A stretch of 64,000 bases of DNA from Myxococcales bacterium (GCA_022563535.1 JADFNE010000006.1:33727-97726); one strand, 5' to 3'. Shown: positions 1 through 10,133, counted from the first letter of the stretch. Notes: a model not told the origin generated them from the sequence alone. Program-made: numbers and translations.

Positions 1-489
1 CGAGGAAACGTTCCAACCCGGGTCGCAAAACTGGAAAGCGAAAATCTCGACGCGGTCATCCTCGCTTGCGCGGGTCTCGAACGGCTCGGCATGGATGACT
101 TGATTTGCGAGCGCATCAGCTGCGAAGTCATGCTTCCCGCGGTCTGCCAGGGAACGCTCGCACTCGAAACCCGCAAAGACGACGCGGTGGCGCAGTTGAT
201 CGCCCGGCTTGACGAACCCAGCGCGGCATTGTCCGTTGCCGGGGAACGGAGCTTTCTTTTGCGAATCGAGGGCGATTGCACGGTTCCGATGGCCGTTCAT
301 CTGGTCGAGCGCGGCGAAGGACGCGTCTGGTTGCGGGGACTCGTCGCGAGTTTGGACGGCAAGCGGATCGTTCGCGCCGAAGAAGAGGTGGCGTCGTCCG
401 AAGCGGCGGCGGCGGGTCGCCGGGTTGCGGAAGCGGTCCTCGAAGGAGGGGGGGCCGAGATTCTCCGCGAACTGCAGAGCACTCGGTGA
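1..489 (+). CDS. hemC: Hydroxymethylbilane synthase (porphobilinogen deaminase), C-terminal part
   Basis: The gene is cut by the window edge. The reading frame is open from base 1 and begins RGNVPTRVAKLE, followed by LDAVILACAGLERLG, both typical of the middle of HemC. The later segment with LPAVCQGTLALE matches the region after the cofactor-binding loop. HemC polymerises four porphobilinogen molecules into hydroxymethylbilane in the cytoplasm, using a covalent dipyrromethane cofactor. The TGA stop lies 7 bases before the next start, so it is co-transcribed with the CobA-HemD fusion and HemB, which act on the same pathway. The N-terminal half is outside the window. Confidence 0.93.
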   Translation, partial: RGNVPTRVAKLESENLDAVILACAGLERLGMDDLICERISCEVMLPAVCQGTLALETRKDDAVAQLIARLDEPSAALSVAGERSFLLRIEGDCTVPMAVHLVERGEGRVWLRGLVASLDGKRIVRAEEEVASSEAAAAGRRVAEAVLEGGGAEILRELQSTR

Positions 490-496
490 ATTCCTG

Positions 497-2068
497 ATGG
501 CAGTCAAGAAACAAACCAGCCCTGGGGAAGGGCGAGTGACCCTGGTCGGTGCGGGTCCCGGGGATCCCGATTTGATCACGGTTCGCGGCGCTGCGGCGCT
601 GGCCTCGGCCGACGTCGTGCTGTTCGACGAGCTTGCCACTGAAGAGCTTCTCTATCTGGCGCCCGAGCGCGCCGAGCGGATCAACGTCGGCAAGCGCGGC
701 CACGACCTGCCGACGCGAAGCCAGGCGGACATCAACGCCTTGATCGTCGAACGCGCAAAGCTCGGACAGTCGGTCGTGCGGCTGAAGGGCGGAGATCCCT
801 TCGTGTTTGGTCGCGGCGGAGAAGAGGCGAGCGTCTGCGCTGAAAACGGAATCCCATGCGAGGTGGTGCCCGGGGTGAGTTCGCCCATCGGCGCGCTCGC
901 GTATGCGGGCATTCCCGTGACCGATCGCCGCCATGCGGCATCGTTTGCCGTGGTGACCGGACACAAAGATCCCGTGCCCTCGGCGGAGATGACGCGCTGG
1001 CAAGAGTTGGGAAGCGCGGTCGATACCCTCGTGATCTTGATGGGAATGCAAAAGCTTCCGCAGTTGATCGAGCGCATCATCGAAGGCGGCCGCTCTCCTG
1101 CGACTCCGTCCGCGGTGGTCATGAACGGCACCCTGGCAACACAACGTGTTGTCGTTGCCCCATTGTCCGAACTCGCTACCCGGGTCGCCGAAGCGGGACT
1201 CACAGCACCGGCTGTCATTGTAATCGGCGACGTGGTCAAGCTGCGCAGCCAACTCGCCTGGTGGGAGCGAACGCCATTGTTCGGCAAGCGCGTGCTCGTC
1301 ACCCGCACCCATGCCCAGGCCGGAGAGATGAGCAGTGCACTGAGGGCGGCGGGTGCAGAACCCGTCTTGATTCCGATGATCGAACTCGTGCCGACCGAAG
1401 ATACGAGCGCGCTCGATCTCGCTCTGTCTCAACTCGATCGCTACGACGGGCTACTTTTTACCAGCGCCAACGCGGTGCGGTTCTTTGCCGCGCGCGCGAG
1501 AGAGTTGGGGCGGGCCGCAGCATTTTCGGCTCTGCGTGCTCAGGTTCTATGTGTGGGTCCGCAGTCGGCCCGGGCCGCCCTGGAAGCGGGACTGCCTGTT
1601 CATTTGACCGGGTCGGGCCGCGGAGACTCCGAATCTTTCCTGCGCGAACTGATCGCGATTCTGCCGCCCTCGGGTCGTCGTTTTCTGCTGCCCCGATCGG
1701 ACATCGGTCGCAACGTGGTTCCCGACACGCTGCGAGAGGCCGGCGCCGAGGTGGATGTCGTCGAGGCGTATCGCAACATTGCGGCGGACGTCGATGCCGC
1801 AGCGCTGCGCCGGGCGATACTCTCGGGCGACCTCGATGTACTGACTTTTGCGAGCCCCTCGGCCGTGGTTAACTTCTTCGCGCTGCTCGACGAATCGGCC
1901 AAAACGGCTGCGAAGGGTCTGTTGATTGCGGCGGTGGGAAAGACCACGAGTCAGGCCCTCGAGCAACAGGGCGCGGTAGCGCAGGTAATTCCCGCGCGAC
2001 CTGGCGGCAGCGAGTTGGTTGCGGCGCTGGCAGAATATGTGGCGCAAACTCGGGGTAGTTCGGGATAG
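497..2068 (+). CDS. cobA-hemD: Uroporphyrinogen-III C-methyltransferase / uroporphyrinogen-III synthase fusion
   Basis: This 523-residue protein carries two enzymes of tetrapyrrole synthesis. Residues 1 to about 255 are the SUMT methyltransferase, with [14 protein letters not shown] near the N-terminus and [13 protein letters not shown] as the SAM-site loop. The remainder is a HemD domain beginning around [15 protein letters not shown]. HemD cyclises hydroxymethylbilane to uroporphyrinogen III, and SUMT methylates it to precorrin-2 for siroheme or cobalamin. The ATG at 497 was chosen because the conserved domain starts about 15 residues later; an open frame upstream overlaps hemC and is not conserved-looking. 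hemB follows after 13 bases. Such fusions are known in several anaerobic and deltaproteobacterial lineages. Confidence 0.93.
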   Translation: MAVKKQTSPGEGRVTLVGAGPGDPDLITVRGAAALASADVVLFDELATEELLYLAPERAERINVGKRGHDLPTRSQADINALIVERAKLGQSVVRLKGGDPFVFGRGGEEASVCAENGIPCEVVPGVSSPIGALAYAGIPVTDRRHAASFAVVTGHKDPVPSAEMTRWQELGSAVDTLVILMGMQKLPQLIERIIEGGRSPATPSAVVMNGTLATQRVVVAPLSELATRVAEAGLTAPAVIVIGDVVKLRSQLAWWERTPLFGKRVLVTRTHAQAGEMSSALRAAGAEPVLIPMIELVPTEDTSALDLALSQLDRYDGLLFTSANAVRFFAARARELGRAAAFSALRAQVLCVGPQSARAALEAGLPVHLTGSGRGDSESFLRELIAILPPSGRRFLLPRSDIGRNVVPDTLREAGAEVDVVEAYRNIAADVDAAALRRAILSGDLDVLTFASPSAVVNFFALLDESAKTAAKGLLIAAVGKTTSQALEQQGAVAQVIPARPGGSELVAALAEYVAQTRGSSG

Positions 2069-2081
2069 TGGAGATGAAGTC

Positions 2082-3056
2082 ATGAGTTTTCCCAAAAATC
2101 GTATGCGGCGCTTGCGCCGAACCGAAACCCTGCGGCGGATGTCTCGCGAAACCCGGCTTTCCCGGGACAATCTCGTGTTGCCCCTCTTTGTCGTCGAGGG
2201 CGGCGGGGTGCGGGAAGAAGTGTCGTCGATGCCCGGGGTGTTTCGATACTCGGTCGATCAGGTCGTCGATGAAGCAAAGCGCGTCTTCGATCTCGGTGTC
2301 CCAGCCGTAATCTTCTTCGGTATTCCCGACACCAAGGACGCCATTGGCAGCGGTGCCGATGCACCTGACGGAGTCGTCCAACGTGCAGTCTCCGAGGTCA
2401 AACGCTCCGTGCCCGAGCTGTGCATCATGACCGACGTGTGTCTGTGCGAGTACACAGACCACGGTCACTGTGGTTTGATCGAAGATGAAACGGTATTGAA
2501 CGATCCCTCGTTGGAACGCCTGGCCAGTACCGCACTCTCCCACGCGCGCGCCGGGGCGGACATCGTTGCACCTTCGGACATGATGGACGGCCGCGTTGCC
2601 GCAATCCGTCAGCGCCTGGACGATAATGAATTCGAGGACACCATCATCCTCGCCTACGCGGCCAAGTTCTCGAGCGCCTACTACGGCCCGTTCCGCGATG
2701 CAGCCGAATCCACCCCCCAGTTTGGCGATCGACGTTCCTACCAGATGGATCCGCCGAACCGCCGCGAAGCACTGCGCGAGATGCGACTAGATCTCGAAGA
2801 GGGTGCAGACGTCTTGATGGTCAAGCCCGCGCTGCCCTATCTGGACATCCTTGCAGACGCCCGTAGAGAGTTCGACGTGCCCCTGGCCGCGTATCATGTT
2901 TCCGGGGAATACGCGATGATCCACGCCGCGGCCGAACGTGGCTGGATCGACGGAGACCGGGCCATGGAAGAGGCGTTGATCTCGATCAAGCGAGCGGGAG
3001 CCGACTGGATCCTCACCTACGCCGCCGCCGACATGGCGGCAAAGCTGAAGTCTTGA
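2082..3056 (+). CDS. hemB: Delta-aminolevulinic acid dehydratase (porphobilinogen synthase)
   Basis: This 324-residue enzyme condenses two 5-aminolevulinate molecules into porphobilinogen, the substrate of HemC. Its length is normal for the family. The metal-site segment [14 protein letters not shown] has three cysteines in the zinc-type arrangement, so this is a Zn-dependent rather than a Mg-only enzyme. The Schiff-base region is visible as [13 protein letters not shown], and the conserved [10 protein letters not shown] follows. The start ATG at 2082 gives the usual [14 protein letters not shown] basic N-terminus. It is the last tetrapyrrole gene of the operon. Confidence 0.96.
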   Translation: MSFPKNRMRRLRRTETLRRMSRETRLSRDNLVLPLFVVEGGGVREEVSSMPGVFRYSVDQVVDEAKRVFDLGVPAVIFFGIPDTKDAIGSGADAPDGVVQRAVSEVKRSVPELCIMTDVCLCEYTDHGHCGLIEDETVLNDPSLERLASTALSHARAGADIVAPSDMMDGRVAAIRQRLDDNEFEDTIILAYAAKFSSAYYGPFRDAAESTPQFGDRRSYQMDPPNRREALREMRLDLEEGADVLMVKPALPYLDILADARREFDVPLAAYHVSGEYAMIHAAAERGWIDGDRAMEEALISIKRAGADWILTYAAADMAAKLKS

Positions 3057-3089
3057 ACGTAGACAGTTTTGTTTTTTTAGGAGCCAACT

Positions 3090-3281
3090 GTGGCAGTGGT
3101 GTACAAGGTCGTAGAACTCAGCATGGTCTCTGCGGAAGACATCGAGAAAACGCTCAACTCGTGGACCGCCAAGGGGTGGACATTTGACACGATTCAGTTT
3201 GCGATGAGAGACTCTTCGAAGCGACCCGCCATGGCGTTCGTGACGTTCGTGCGGGATGACGAGGAGTCGGGCGAGGCCTAG
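3090..3281 (+). CDS. DUF4177-type small protein
   Basis: This is a 63-residue soluble protein with the pattern YKVVELSM...LNSWTAKGWTFDTIQF, which matches small DUF4177 proteins with an alpha/beta fold. The GTG start is supported by a TAGGAG ribosome site a few bases upstream. It lies 33 bases after hemB, behind a U-rich stretch (3066-3077), so it may be read through from the haem operon or have its own promoter. No function is known for the family, and nothing in the sequence suggests a catalytic site. Confidence 0.75.
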   Translation: MAVVYKVVELSMVSAEDIEKTLNSWTAKGWTFDTIQFAMRDSSKRPAMAFVTFVRDDEESGEA

Positions 3282-3309
3282 GAGCCTGCGCCTTCTACCG
3301 CGCAGACTC
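3282..3309. terminator. Hairpin between convergent genes
   Basis: GAGCCTGCGC and GCGCAGACTC form a 10-bp stem with one mismatch around an 8-base loop. It lies exactly between the convergent DUF4177 gene and the ABC1 kinase gene. No T-run follows on either strand, so a bidirectional terminator is plausible but not proven. Confidence 0.45.
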
Positions 3310-3313
3310 TAGG

Positions 3314-4648
3314 TCACTTCCGCCCAACCAGGAACGGCAACATCATCCGCATCAGGTTCGTCCGTACCCCCAAGGTCTTCGCCAGTCCCGACAACAAACC
3401 GAGAACCCGCCCCAGCAAGTAAACATGGTTGGGCATCTGCACGATCGGGTTCTCTCGCACGAGTTTTACGATCTTCCTCCCATACCGGCGCACCTCGGGC
3501 GGGCTTGAATCGTCGGCGTCCCGCACCTCGATTGCGCTTTCCAGCACGACCTTCGAGATCTCTCGCAGCGAGTCCGAGTCCCCGTCCCGGGTCTCGAACC
3601 CGACCGCAATCAGTGCTTCTGCCATTGCGCCTGCGTCGTTCTTGAAAATCGCAGTCGTGAAGTCCGTGATTCCGGCGCGAAAAGACGGAGGCAATTCTTT
3701 GGCGAGCCCGAAGTCGAGAAAGACGATCTCGGCCCCGATCCCATCGGTGCGCCTGCGCACGAGCAGGTTTCCGGGGTGGGGGTCGGCGTGAAAAAAACCG
3801 CGGCGCAGTATTTGTTCGGCGTAGGCTGCGCCGATGATCTGCATGACTTCGGCGGGGTCGATTCCCGCATCGACCATGCCCTGGCGGTCGCCGATTTTGA
3901 TTCCGTCGATGAACTCCATGACGAGGACTTTTTTGGTGCTGAAGGCTTCGTAGATGAACGGAACTGCGACGTTGGGGGAATTTTCGAAGAAGCCCGCGAT
4001 TCGGTGGGCGTTCTGGGCTTCGTTGAGAAAGTCGAGTTCCTTTGGCACATGGGTTCCGAGTTCGTTGAGTAGCGGCAGGAGATCGAGTTCTTGTTCGATC
4101 AGGCCTACGGCTCCGATCAGAGCGCGCAGGTTGGCGAGATCTGAACTCACGGTGGCTGCAATCTCGGGGTACTGAACCTTGACTGCGACGCGTTCTCCAC
4201 TCAGCAGGCGAGCTTCGTGCACCTGGGCCAGGGAGGCGGCGGCGACGGGCACCTCGGAAAACTCGCTGAAGATCTCGTGAAGCTGGACTCCGAGTTCTTC
4301 TTCGACCGTATCGCGCACGACGCGAAAGGAGCGATGAGGGACGCGATCTTGAAGTTTCGAGAGTTGTTCTACGTACTCGACGGGAACGACGTCCGCTCGC
4401 GAGCCGATGAACTGACAACCCTTGAGGATGAGGCCCTGCAGATCAATTGCAGTCTGGTAGATCGCGCGAGCCGATACTTGGTGATGATGCGACCAACGCT
4501 TCGACATGTTGGGGGGATCGATGTACTTGGCGATCCATTGGTTGGTCTTGATGCCCAGGTAGACTTTGCCGAAGGTGAGGCTGATGCGGCGGACGCGTTC
4601 GGCACGTTCTTTCAAGCTGAACGCAGTCGTGAGCGCGTCCATCGCCAT
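3314..4648 (-). CDS. ABC1/AarF/UbiB-family atypical kinase
   Basis: This 444-residue protein belongs to the UbiB/COQ8/ABC1 atypical kinase family, which supports isoprenoid-quinone metabolism and related lipid processes. Visible family signatures are KGCQFIGSRADVVP (the KxGQ region, here with Cys in place of the Gly), the Ala-rich nucleotide loop AAASLAQVHEA, AVKVQYPE, the catalytic FHADPHPGNLLV and the metal-binding FLDFGLAKE. The ATG at 4648 is preceded by a strong AGGAGG (4658-4663), which decides the start. It lies 17 bases after the membrane protein gene upstream, so the two are probably co-transcribed. No ubiquinone genes are adjacent, so its substrate is open. Confidence 0.88.
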   Translation of the reverse strand: MAMDALTTAFSLKERAERVRRISLTFGKVYLGIKTNQWIAKYIDPPNMSKRWSHHHQVSARAIYQTAIDLQGLILKGCQFIGSRADVVPVEYVEQLSKLQDRVPHRSFRVVRDTVEEELGVQLHEIFSEFSEVPVAAASLAQVHEARLLSGERVAVKVQYPEIAATVSSDLANLRALIGAVGLIEQELDLLPLLNELGTHVPKELDFLNEAQNAHRIAGFFENSPNVAVPFIYEAFSTKKVLVMEFIDGIKIGDRQGMVDAGIDPAEVMQIIGAAYAEQILRRGFFHADPHPGNLLVRRRTDGIGAEIVFLDFGLAKELPPSFRAGITDFTTAIFKNDAGAMAEALIAVGFETRDGDSDSLREISKVVLESAIEVRDADDSSPPEVRRYGRKIVKLVRENPIVQMPNHVYLLGRVLGLLSGLAKTLGVRTNLMRMMLPFLVGRK

Positions 4649-4665
4649 GGGATCCAGCCTCCTAT

Positions 4666-6027
4666 TTATTCGTCTTCGTACCCACTTTTGTTTTCGTATT
4701 CATCTTCGGATTCAACACCAGCGTCAAAGAGCATCGGAGTCTTGTTCAGGCAGGTCCAGTCGGGAGCATCTTCCTGGAGTTCTTCAGCTTCGTCATCGAA
4801 GTAGTAGTTTCCACTATAGGCGCACTGAACCCAGTAGTTCGAGTCAAATTCGAGGATGAAGCTGCTTCCATACTCGTTGTAGCGATACTTGACCTCGTCG
4901 GCGAGACCGATTTTCTCGAGAAAACCGAATCCGATGCGCGGTCTGGGCGACTCCGAGAGGTATCCGGCTTTGACCAGATCGTCGAGGGTCTCGGGGTAGA
5001 ACTCCTCGGCCATGATGTGCTGCTGCAGGGCGTGAATGACCTGGGGCGCGCGCACGAAGCGATTGACCGCGTAGTCTCCCGCCGCCAGAGAATGACCGGC
5101 GAACACCGGAACAAAGACCAAGGTCGCCCCGAGCCCCAGGTGAAAGCCGCGGTTCAGCGCGGTTTCTCTTCGCTTGCGGCTTTGCCGATCGATCGAGCAG
5201 GCGGCGATCAAAGCCGCCGCGAGCAAAGCGGACGGCCCGGCGGTTCCAATCGCCAATTCCGGCAGTCCGATCGATGTACAGGCTCGCGCGACCCAGAAAC
5301 CAGGCACCCAGAGCGCGGCCAGAACTCCCACCACGGCCGCGATGTCGACTTTTCGACGAGCCACGGACACCACCCCGAGTGCTACGGAAAACAAGAATCC
5401 GGCGACGACGAGAACGCAGTCATCGAGACACATTGTCGTGAACAACGGCCACGGCGAAATCATGAACATCAGGTGTTCACTGGTCCCGGTGGCACCCCGC
5501 ACCGCGGCCATCGTGCAAAAAAAGATTGGGAGATAGACAATGCAGCGCGCTCGCGACGAAAGCCGAAGCCAACTTGCTACCAGCAGGGGTGCGACCACGG
5601 CGGCGGCAAGCGACAGGCCAGTCAAGGCCAGCACCGCTGTAAATCGCCAACTGAATAGTTCCCACGGAGAAGCCGCGGCGTAGCCCGCAACCGCGAAAAG
5701 TGTCGAAGTCAGCGCGAGTGAAAGTGAAAGCATGCGGGCGATCGCCGACCTGCTGCTGAGAAACGTCGCGAGACAGACGCCGATCGCGGGCAGGGCGAAT
5801 AGGAAGGCGCCCATGAGCGGGTTGTCGACGTACCCGCCCATACTCTCAAAATCCAGGATGTAGGTTCGCCCATGCCACCAGTCGGTGGGCATGCCTCCGG
5901 GGGGCGGCGCGAAACCGTAATAGCCGAACACCGTATAACCAAAATTGACGACCACGCTGAGCCAGCCCCAAAGCCCTCGAGTCTTCAGCGCTTCACGCGT
6001 CGGTTCATGCTCAGCCGTGGGAGTCAT
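4666..6027 (-). CDS. Polytopic membrane protein with pilin-like C-terminal domain
   Basis: I do not recognise this 453-residue protein as a named family. The first roughly 330 residues contain about eight to ten hydrophobic spans, beginning near GLWGWLSVVVNFGYTVFGYY. The last 120 residues are soluble and acidic. This tail has the spacing seen in the globular part of type IV pilin/GspG-like proteins (HALQQHIMAEEFYPETLDDL, then KYRYNEYGSSFILEF), followed by two cysteines (VQCAY, WTCLN) that could form a disulfide outside the cytoplasm. It is the first gene of a two-gene minus-strand unit with the ABC1 kinase. Confidence 0.7.
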   Translation of the reverse strand: MTPTAEHEPTREALKTRGLWGWLSVVVNFGYTVFGYYGFAPPPGGMPTDWWHGRTYILDFESMGGYVDNPLMGAFLFALPAIGVCLATFLSSRSAIARMLSLSLALTSTLFAVAGYAAASPWELFSWRFTAVLALTGLSLAAAVVAPLLVASWLRLSSRARCIVYLPIFFCTMAAVRGATGTSEHLMFMISPWPLFTTMCLDDCVLVVAGFLFSVALGVVSVARRKVDIAAVVGVLAALWVPGFWVARACTSIGLPELAIGTAGPSALLAAALIAACSIDRQSRKRRETALNRGFHLGLGATLVFVPVFAGHSLAAGDYAVNRFVRAPQVIHALQQHIMAEEFYPETLDDLVKAGYLSESPRPRIGFGFLEKIGLADEVKYRYNEYGSSFILEFDSNYWVQCAYSGNYYFDDEAEELQEDAPDWTCLNKTPMLFDAGVESEDEYENKSGYEDE

Positions 6028-6342
6028 CTTCGGTTGGCGCTCCAGCAGTGATCTTCAAAAAATTGGCGACAGGATCCAGCGGGGAGATCGAGCACAAAAA
6101 TCTTAACATCCAACGCTTTCCAGTCCGGCAGCCCGAATCGGCACATGGGCCAACGACCTGTCTCCCCTGGGTCGTGAGGTTTGCGTGTCCCTCGGGGGTG
6201 CCGTATTCTCCCGATCTGCCCCCCGGGCACCCGCGCGGGGAAAATTTCTTCCCTCAGGGAATGTTTTCGGGGGAGGTCAGGGAAGACATCCGGTCGGATC
6301 GCCAATCACATCCGGGTTCGGCGAAATTGTAGGGAGCTGAAT
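6028..6342. other. Intergenic region between divergent genes
   Basis: These 315 bases separate the minus-strand membrane protein from the universal stress gene, so promoters for both should lie here. I see a perfect 13-base palindrome, TTCCCTCAGGGAA (6249-6261), flanked by G- and C-runs (CCCCCCGGG near 6220 and GGGGG near 6270). I cannot assign a promoter or an additional gene. Confidence 0.5.
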
Positions 6343-7164
6343 ATGATCGAAACAATCTTGGTCGCGTCTGACGGATCGCAGTGTGCCCAGGCCGCCGAGG
6401 GATGCGCCATCACGCTGGCTTCAAAGCTCAGCGCGAGCCTTACCGCAATGACGGTGATCGAAGATCGACTCGTTCGACCGCCGGCAAGCGAAGGTCTGAG
6501 TCTCCCAGCATTCCCCGAGACTGAACTCGCCGCTTATCATCGCGCCCGCGCCGACGCCGTCCTGCGCCGGTTCAACGAGCGCGCCCGGAACGCGGGTCTC
6601 AATGTCAGCTGTGATGTCGTGCAGGGCACTGCCGACGATCGCATCGTCGAACGCTCTCTCGCCTCGAGCCTCACCGTCTTGGGTCGCGACAGTCGTACCG
6701 AGGCAGTGCGCGGCGGTTTGTTTGGGTCGACCGCCGAGGCAGTTACCCGCAAGACCACCAAGCCCGTGCTGATTGTCCCGTCGGGAGCAACACTCTCGGG
6801 ACCCATCGTATTGGGCTTCGACGGATCACCCGGGTCCAGGCTCGCCGCCAAGCTGACCGTGTTCCTCGCCAATGGCCTCGGCGAACAGGTTCATGTGTTT
6901 GTCGATTCCAAGGACAAGGGGCGCGCAATCACTCGCTTTGAGGAAGTGCGAAAGCTCGTAGTCGGGCTCGCGAATCCGATCCGCGAGACTTCTTCGACCT
7001 TGGGCCGCCCGGACGTCAAGCTGGTCGACGCAGCGCGTGATGCGGGTGCGGGATTGATCATCATGGGTGCATTCGGGCGCAACCGAATTACCGATTTCTT
7101 CACCGGGAGCAACGCCGCGGCGGTGGCTCGCACCTCTCCGGTCGCCGTTCTACTCGCGCGGTAG
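6343..7164 (+). CDS. Tandem universal stress protein (UspA family)
   Basis: This 273-residue protein has two Usp domains, roughly residues 1-140 (MIETILVASDGS) and 145-273 (GPIVLGFDGSPGS). The second domain ends with GAFGRNRITDFFTGS, which fits the G-2x-G-9x-G-S/T ATP-binding motif exactly. The first domain lacks that full motif, so ATP is probably bound by the second half only. The ATG at 6343 has an AGGGAG ribosome site and begins the domain directly. The role is presumably stress survival in the cytoplasm. lpxD begins 10 bases after the stop. Confidence 0.9.
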   Translation: MIETILVASDGSQCAQAAEGCAITLASKLSASLTAMTVIEDRLVRPPASEGLSLPAFPETELAAYHRARADAVLRRFNERARNAGLNVSCDVVQGTADDRIVERSLASSLTVLGRDSRTEAVRGGLFGSTAEAVTRKTTKPVLIVPSGATLSGPIVLGFDGSPGSRLAAKLTVFLANGLGEQVHVFVDSKDKGRAITRFEEVRKLVVGLANPIRETSSTLGRPDVKLVDAARDAGAGLIIMGAFGRNRITDFFTGSNAAAVARTSPVAVLLAR

Positions 7165-7174
7165 TCGGCGCGCC

Positions 7175-8281
7175 GTGCCGGAAGTCCGTCTCCAAGACCT
7201 GGCCGAAACTCTCGGTTGCCGGTTTACAGGAGACCCACATTTCAAGATCTGCGGAGTCGGCTCACTCGAGAGTGCGGGGCCGAGCGATCTCGTCTACGTG
7301 CGGGACGCCTCACATGTCGCGGGCCTCGACGCCTGCTCGGCTGGGGCTGTCATCCTTTCCGATGGTTTCGATCCCGGCGCGAAGGCCGCAATCTTTTCGA
7401 ACAATCCCCTGCTCGACTTTGCCAAAGCGATCGAAAAGATTTGTCCCGCGCCGCGCCCGCCCGCCGGAGTGGATCCCGGTGCGTTCGTCGCCGAGAGCGC
7501 CGAAGTTGCCGAAAGCGCCAGCATCGGACCCGGAGTGAGCATTGGCCCGCGCAGTCGCATCGGTGCGCGCTGCGTTGTATATCCCAACGCGACCCTCTAC
7601 CCCGATGTTGTGCTCGGAGAGAGTTGTACGATTCACGCGGGCGTGGTGATTCGCGAGGGCTCGGTGCTGGGGGCCCGCGTGATTCTTCAACCGGGTGTCG
7701 TGATCGGCGGAGATGGCTTTGGCTACGTACCCGACGAAACCGGTGTCCTGCACAAGGTTCCGCAGATCGGTTGTGTCGTCATTGGCGACGACGTCGAGGT
7801 CGGTGCCAATACCACGATCGACCGCGCGGCCCTTACCGAGACTTTGCTTGACGATCGTGTGAAGCTCGACAATCTCATTCAGGTCGCGCACGGCTGCAGG
7901 TTTGCTCCCGATGTGATCGTGGCTGCCCAGTCGGGGTTCAGCGGCGGCGTCCAGATCGGTCGCGGGACGATCGTGATGGCCCAGGTCGGTGTTGCGGGAC
8001 ACCTCGAGATCGGGACGCGGGCCTTCCTGGGCGCGCGAGCGGGCCTGCACAAGGACGTGGCCGATCACGCGCGGGTTTACGGCACGCCCCAGATGGAAAA
8101 TCGACAATGGCACCGCGCCATGGCGGCGCTCAAGCGGCTTCCCGATATGTTGAAGCGCCTGCGCGCACTCGAACGAACCCTGGGGTTGCGGGGCAGTACG
8201 GATTCGCCGAGAGTGACTTCGATAGATGATCTGCCGGAGCCAAGTAAAAAGCCAGAGCCAGAAGATCCGCCGGAGAAATGA
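7175..8281 (+). CDS. lpxD: UDP-3-O-acylglucosamine N-acyltransferase
   Basis: This 368-residue enzyme adds the N-linked 3-hydroxyacyl chain in lipid A synthesis, using acyl-ACP. The N-terminal uridine-binding domain is followed by left-handed beta-helix hexapeptide repeats ([19 protein letters not shown] and on). The catalytic His falls at residue 239 in [10 protein letters not shown] when the GTG at 7175 is used as start, the same number as in E. coli, which supports this start. Its presence shows an LPS-type outer membrane. The stop overlaps the rnhB start by four bases (ATGA), indicating translational coupling. A proline-rich charged tail of about 30 residues is extra. Confidence 0.94.
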   Translation: MPEVRLQDLAETLGCRFTGDPHFKICGVGSLESAGPSDLVYVRDASHVAGLDACSAGAVILSDGFDPGAKAAIFSNNPLLDFAKAIEKICPAPRPPAGVDPGAFVAESAEVAESASIGPGVSIGPRSRIGARCVVYPNATLYPDVVLGESCTIHAGVVIREGSVLGARVILQPGVVIGGDGFGYVPDETGVLHKVPQIGCVVIGDDVEVGANTTIDRAALTETLLDDRVKLDNLIQVAHGCRFAPDVIVAAQSGFSGGVQIGRGTIVMAQVGVAGHLEIGTRAFLGARAGLHKDVADHARVYGTPQMENRQWHRAMAALKRLPDMLKRLRALERTLGLRGSTDSPRVTSIDDLPEPSKKPEPEDPPEK

Positions 8282-9126
8282 CAATTCCATCAGACGAATC
8301 GACTCCCCTGAAAGCGCAGTCTCTCGACGCGTTGCGACGACGCTTGCGCGGGATCGTCGCGCTGGAGGCGGAAAACGAGCTGCAGAAGTTTGCCGATGCG
8401 CTGACGGATGATCCAAGGCAGGGAGCGCAGAGCCTGGTAAAGAGCGTGGTGCGACGCCTCGCGGCCGCAAAAGACGAGCGCGATCGAGTTGCTCGCCTGT
8501 TCGCTCTGCGGCACTCGCTGTTCGAAGCCGGGTGGCAGAGGATTGCCGGGGTCGACGAGGTCGGGGTTGGACCGCTGGCAGGTCCAGTGGTTGCGGCCGC
8601 GGTGATTCTTCCCAACGACGTCGAACTGCCCGGCATCAACGATTCAAAGAAGCTCAGCCGCGCTGCACGGGAGAAACTCGACCTCGCGATTCGGCAACAA
8701 GCCGTGGCAATCTCGATTGGCGAAGTATCGCATCAGGAGATCGATCATTTGAACATCTTCCAGGCGTCCCTCGAAGCCATGCGGCGTGCGGTCGCAGGGC
8801 TCGACCCCGCACCCGACTATTGTCTGGTCGACGCCCGCACGATTCCCGGGGTTCCGGGCGAATCGCCAACCTACGAGCAGCAGGCACTGATTCACGGCGA
8901 TGCGATCGATGGATCCGTCGCGGCCGCGTCGATCGTTGCAAAGGTCCACCGGGACCACTTGATGCGGGAACTGGACACGCGCTATCCGGGATACGGCTTT
9001 GCGCGTCACATGGGGTACGGAACCGCCTTGCATCTCGAAGCGCTACAGCGCCTGGGCGCCAGCCCCGTTCATCGTCGTTCCTTTGCGCCGGTGTCTGCCG
9101 TGGCGACCCGAACCGCCAGACCCTGA
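8278..9126 (+). CDS. rnhB: Ribonuclease HII with N-terminal extension
   Basis: This 282-residue protein is a type 2 RNase H, which removes ribonucleotides misincorporated in DNA. The catalytic domain begins around residue 88, after an 85-residue charged helical extension that most RNases HII (about 200 residues) lack. The acidic residues D93 and E94 lie in [13 protein letters not shown], a further Asp is D185 in LVDARTIPG, and [12 protein letters not shown] follows. The usual GRG loop that reads the ribonucleotide junction is GVG here, with Val at residue 97. It overlaps lpxD and truD by a few bases each, so the three genes form one operon. Confidence 0.92.
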   Translation: MTIPSDESTPLKAQSLDALRRRLRGIVALEAENELQKFADALTDDPRQGAQSLVKSVVRRLAAAKDERDRVARLFALRHSLFEAGWQRIAGVDEVGVGPLAGPVVAAAVILPNDVELPGINDSKKLSRAAREKLDLAIRQQAVAISIGEVSHQEIDHLNIFQASLEAMRRAVAGLDPAPDYCLVDARTIPGVPGESPTYEQQALIHGDAIDGSVAAASIVAKVHRDHLMRELDTRYPGYGFARHMGYGTALHLEALQRLGASPVHRRSFAPVSAVATRTARP

Positions 9127-10133
9127 TGGCATTGCCCACGATCAAATCCAGCCCCGAGGATTTCGTTGTCGACGAGATCCCGCTGTACGAAGCCCAGGGC
9201 AGCGGACCCCACACCTTCTTGCGCATCGAAAAACGCATGCGCACAACCGAAGAAGTCATCGGCGACCTCGCCCGGGTGTTTGGGGTCAAGCGTCGCGACA
9301 TTGGTTGCGCCGGGCGAAAGGATCGGGTCGCGCTCACGCGTCAATGGTTTTCAGTTCCCGATCTCGACCCCGATCGCGCCAGCGAGTTCGAAGTCTCCGG
9401 TGCGCAAGTGCTCGAAGCCATTCGGCATCAGAACAAATTGCGAACCGGACATCTGAAGGGAAACCGCTTCTCGATCTGGGTGCGCGATCTGACGGACGAA
9501 CAGATCAAGCGGGCGCAGGGCAAGATCGAGACGTTCGCGGTCACGGGTTTTCCCAATCGTTTTGGCGCCCAGCGATTCGGACGCGACGGAGACAACGCCA
9601 AGCGCGGGCTAGCCGTCCTGCAGGGAAAAGCGCGGCCGAGAGAGCGCAAGCAGGCGCGGTTTCTGGTCTCGGCGCTTCAATCTCTCGTGTTCAATCACGT
9701 CCTCGAATCTCGGCCGCTGCCACTGGATCAGTTCGAAGTCGGCGACCTCGCCATCAAACACGAATCGGGTGGTTCCTTCTGCGTCGAAGACGTGGCCACG
9801 GAAAATGAACGCGCCCGGAGCTTCGAAATCAGCCCAACTGGGCCAATCTTTGGGACCAAAGTGTCCAGACCCCTTGGGGCGCCCGCAGAACGAGAGAGGG
9901 ATGCCCTGATGGCCTACGGAATTCCTGATCCGGCAAATCTAAGGCCGCCTCGTGGACTTTCGCTGCGAGGGGCCCGCAGAGCGCTGCGCGCGCGCCCACT
10001 TGAGTTGGCGTTCTGCGCGGGTGACGGGGCGGCTAAGCTCGACTTCACCCTAGTTAGCGGCACTTATGCCACGGTATTGCTCGAAGAAGTCTTCGGTCCG
10101 CTGCAAATAGAGCTAGGTGTGGATAGTCACTGA
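9126..10133 (+). CDS. truD: tRNA pseudouridine(13) synthase TruD
   Basis: This 335-residue enzyme converts U13 of certain tRNAs to pseudouridine. Family features are the N-terminal SSPEDFVVDEIPLYE, the catalytic Asp66 in GRKDRVALTRQWFSV, and the FPNRFGAQRFGRDGDN segment. The start ATG overlaps the rnhB stop as TGATG. The protein seems compact for TruD but retains the catalytic core and the inserted TRUD domain in shortened form. About 100 bases without a gene separate it from cysK. Confidence 0.93.
   Translation: MALPTIKSSPEDFVVDEIPLYEAQGSGPHTFLRIEKRMRTTEEVIGDLARVFGVKRRDIGCAGRKDRVALTRQWFSVPDLDPDRASEFEVSGAQVLEAIRHQNKLRTGHLKGNRFSIWVRDLTDEQIKRAQGKIETFAVTGFPNRFGAQRFGRDGDNAKRGLAVLQGKARPRERKQARFLVSALQSLVFNHVLESRPLPLDQFEVGDLAIKHESGGSFCVEDVATENERARSFEISPTGPIFGTKVSRPLGAPAERERDALMAYGIPDPANLRPPRGLSLRGARRALRARPLELAFCAGDGAAKLDFTLVSGTYATVLLEEVFGPLQIELGVDSH

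Noticed and set aside
3066..3077. U-rich run after hemB as an intrinsic terminator
   Set aside because: No GC-rich stem precedes it; it more likely lies in the leader of the DUF4177 gene.
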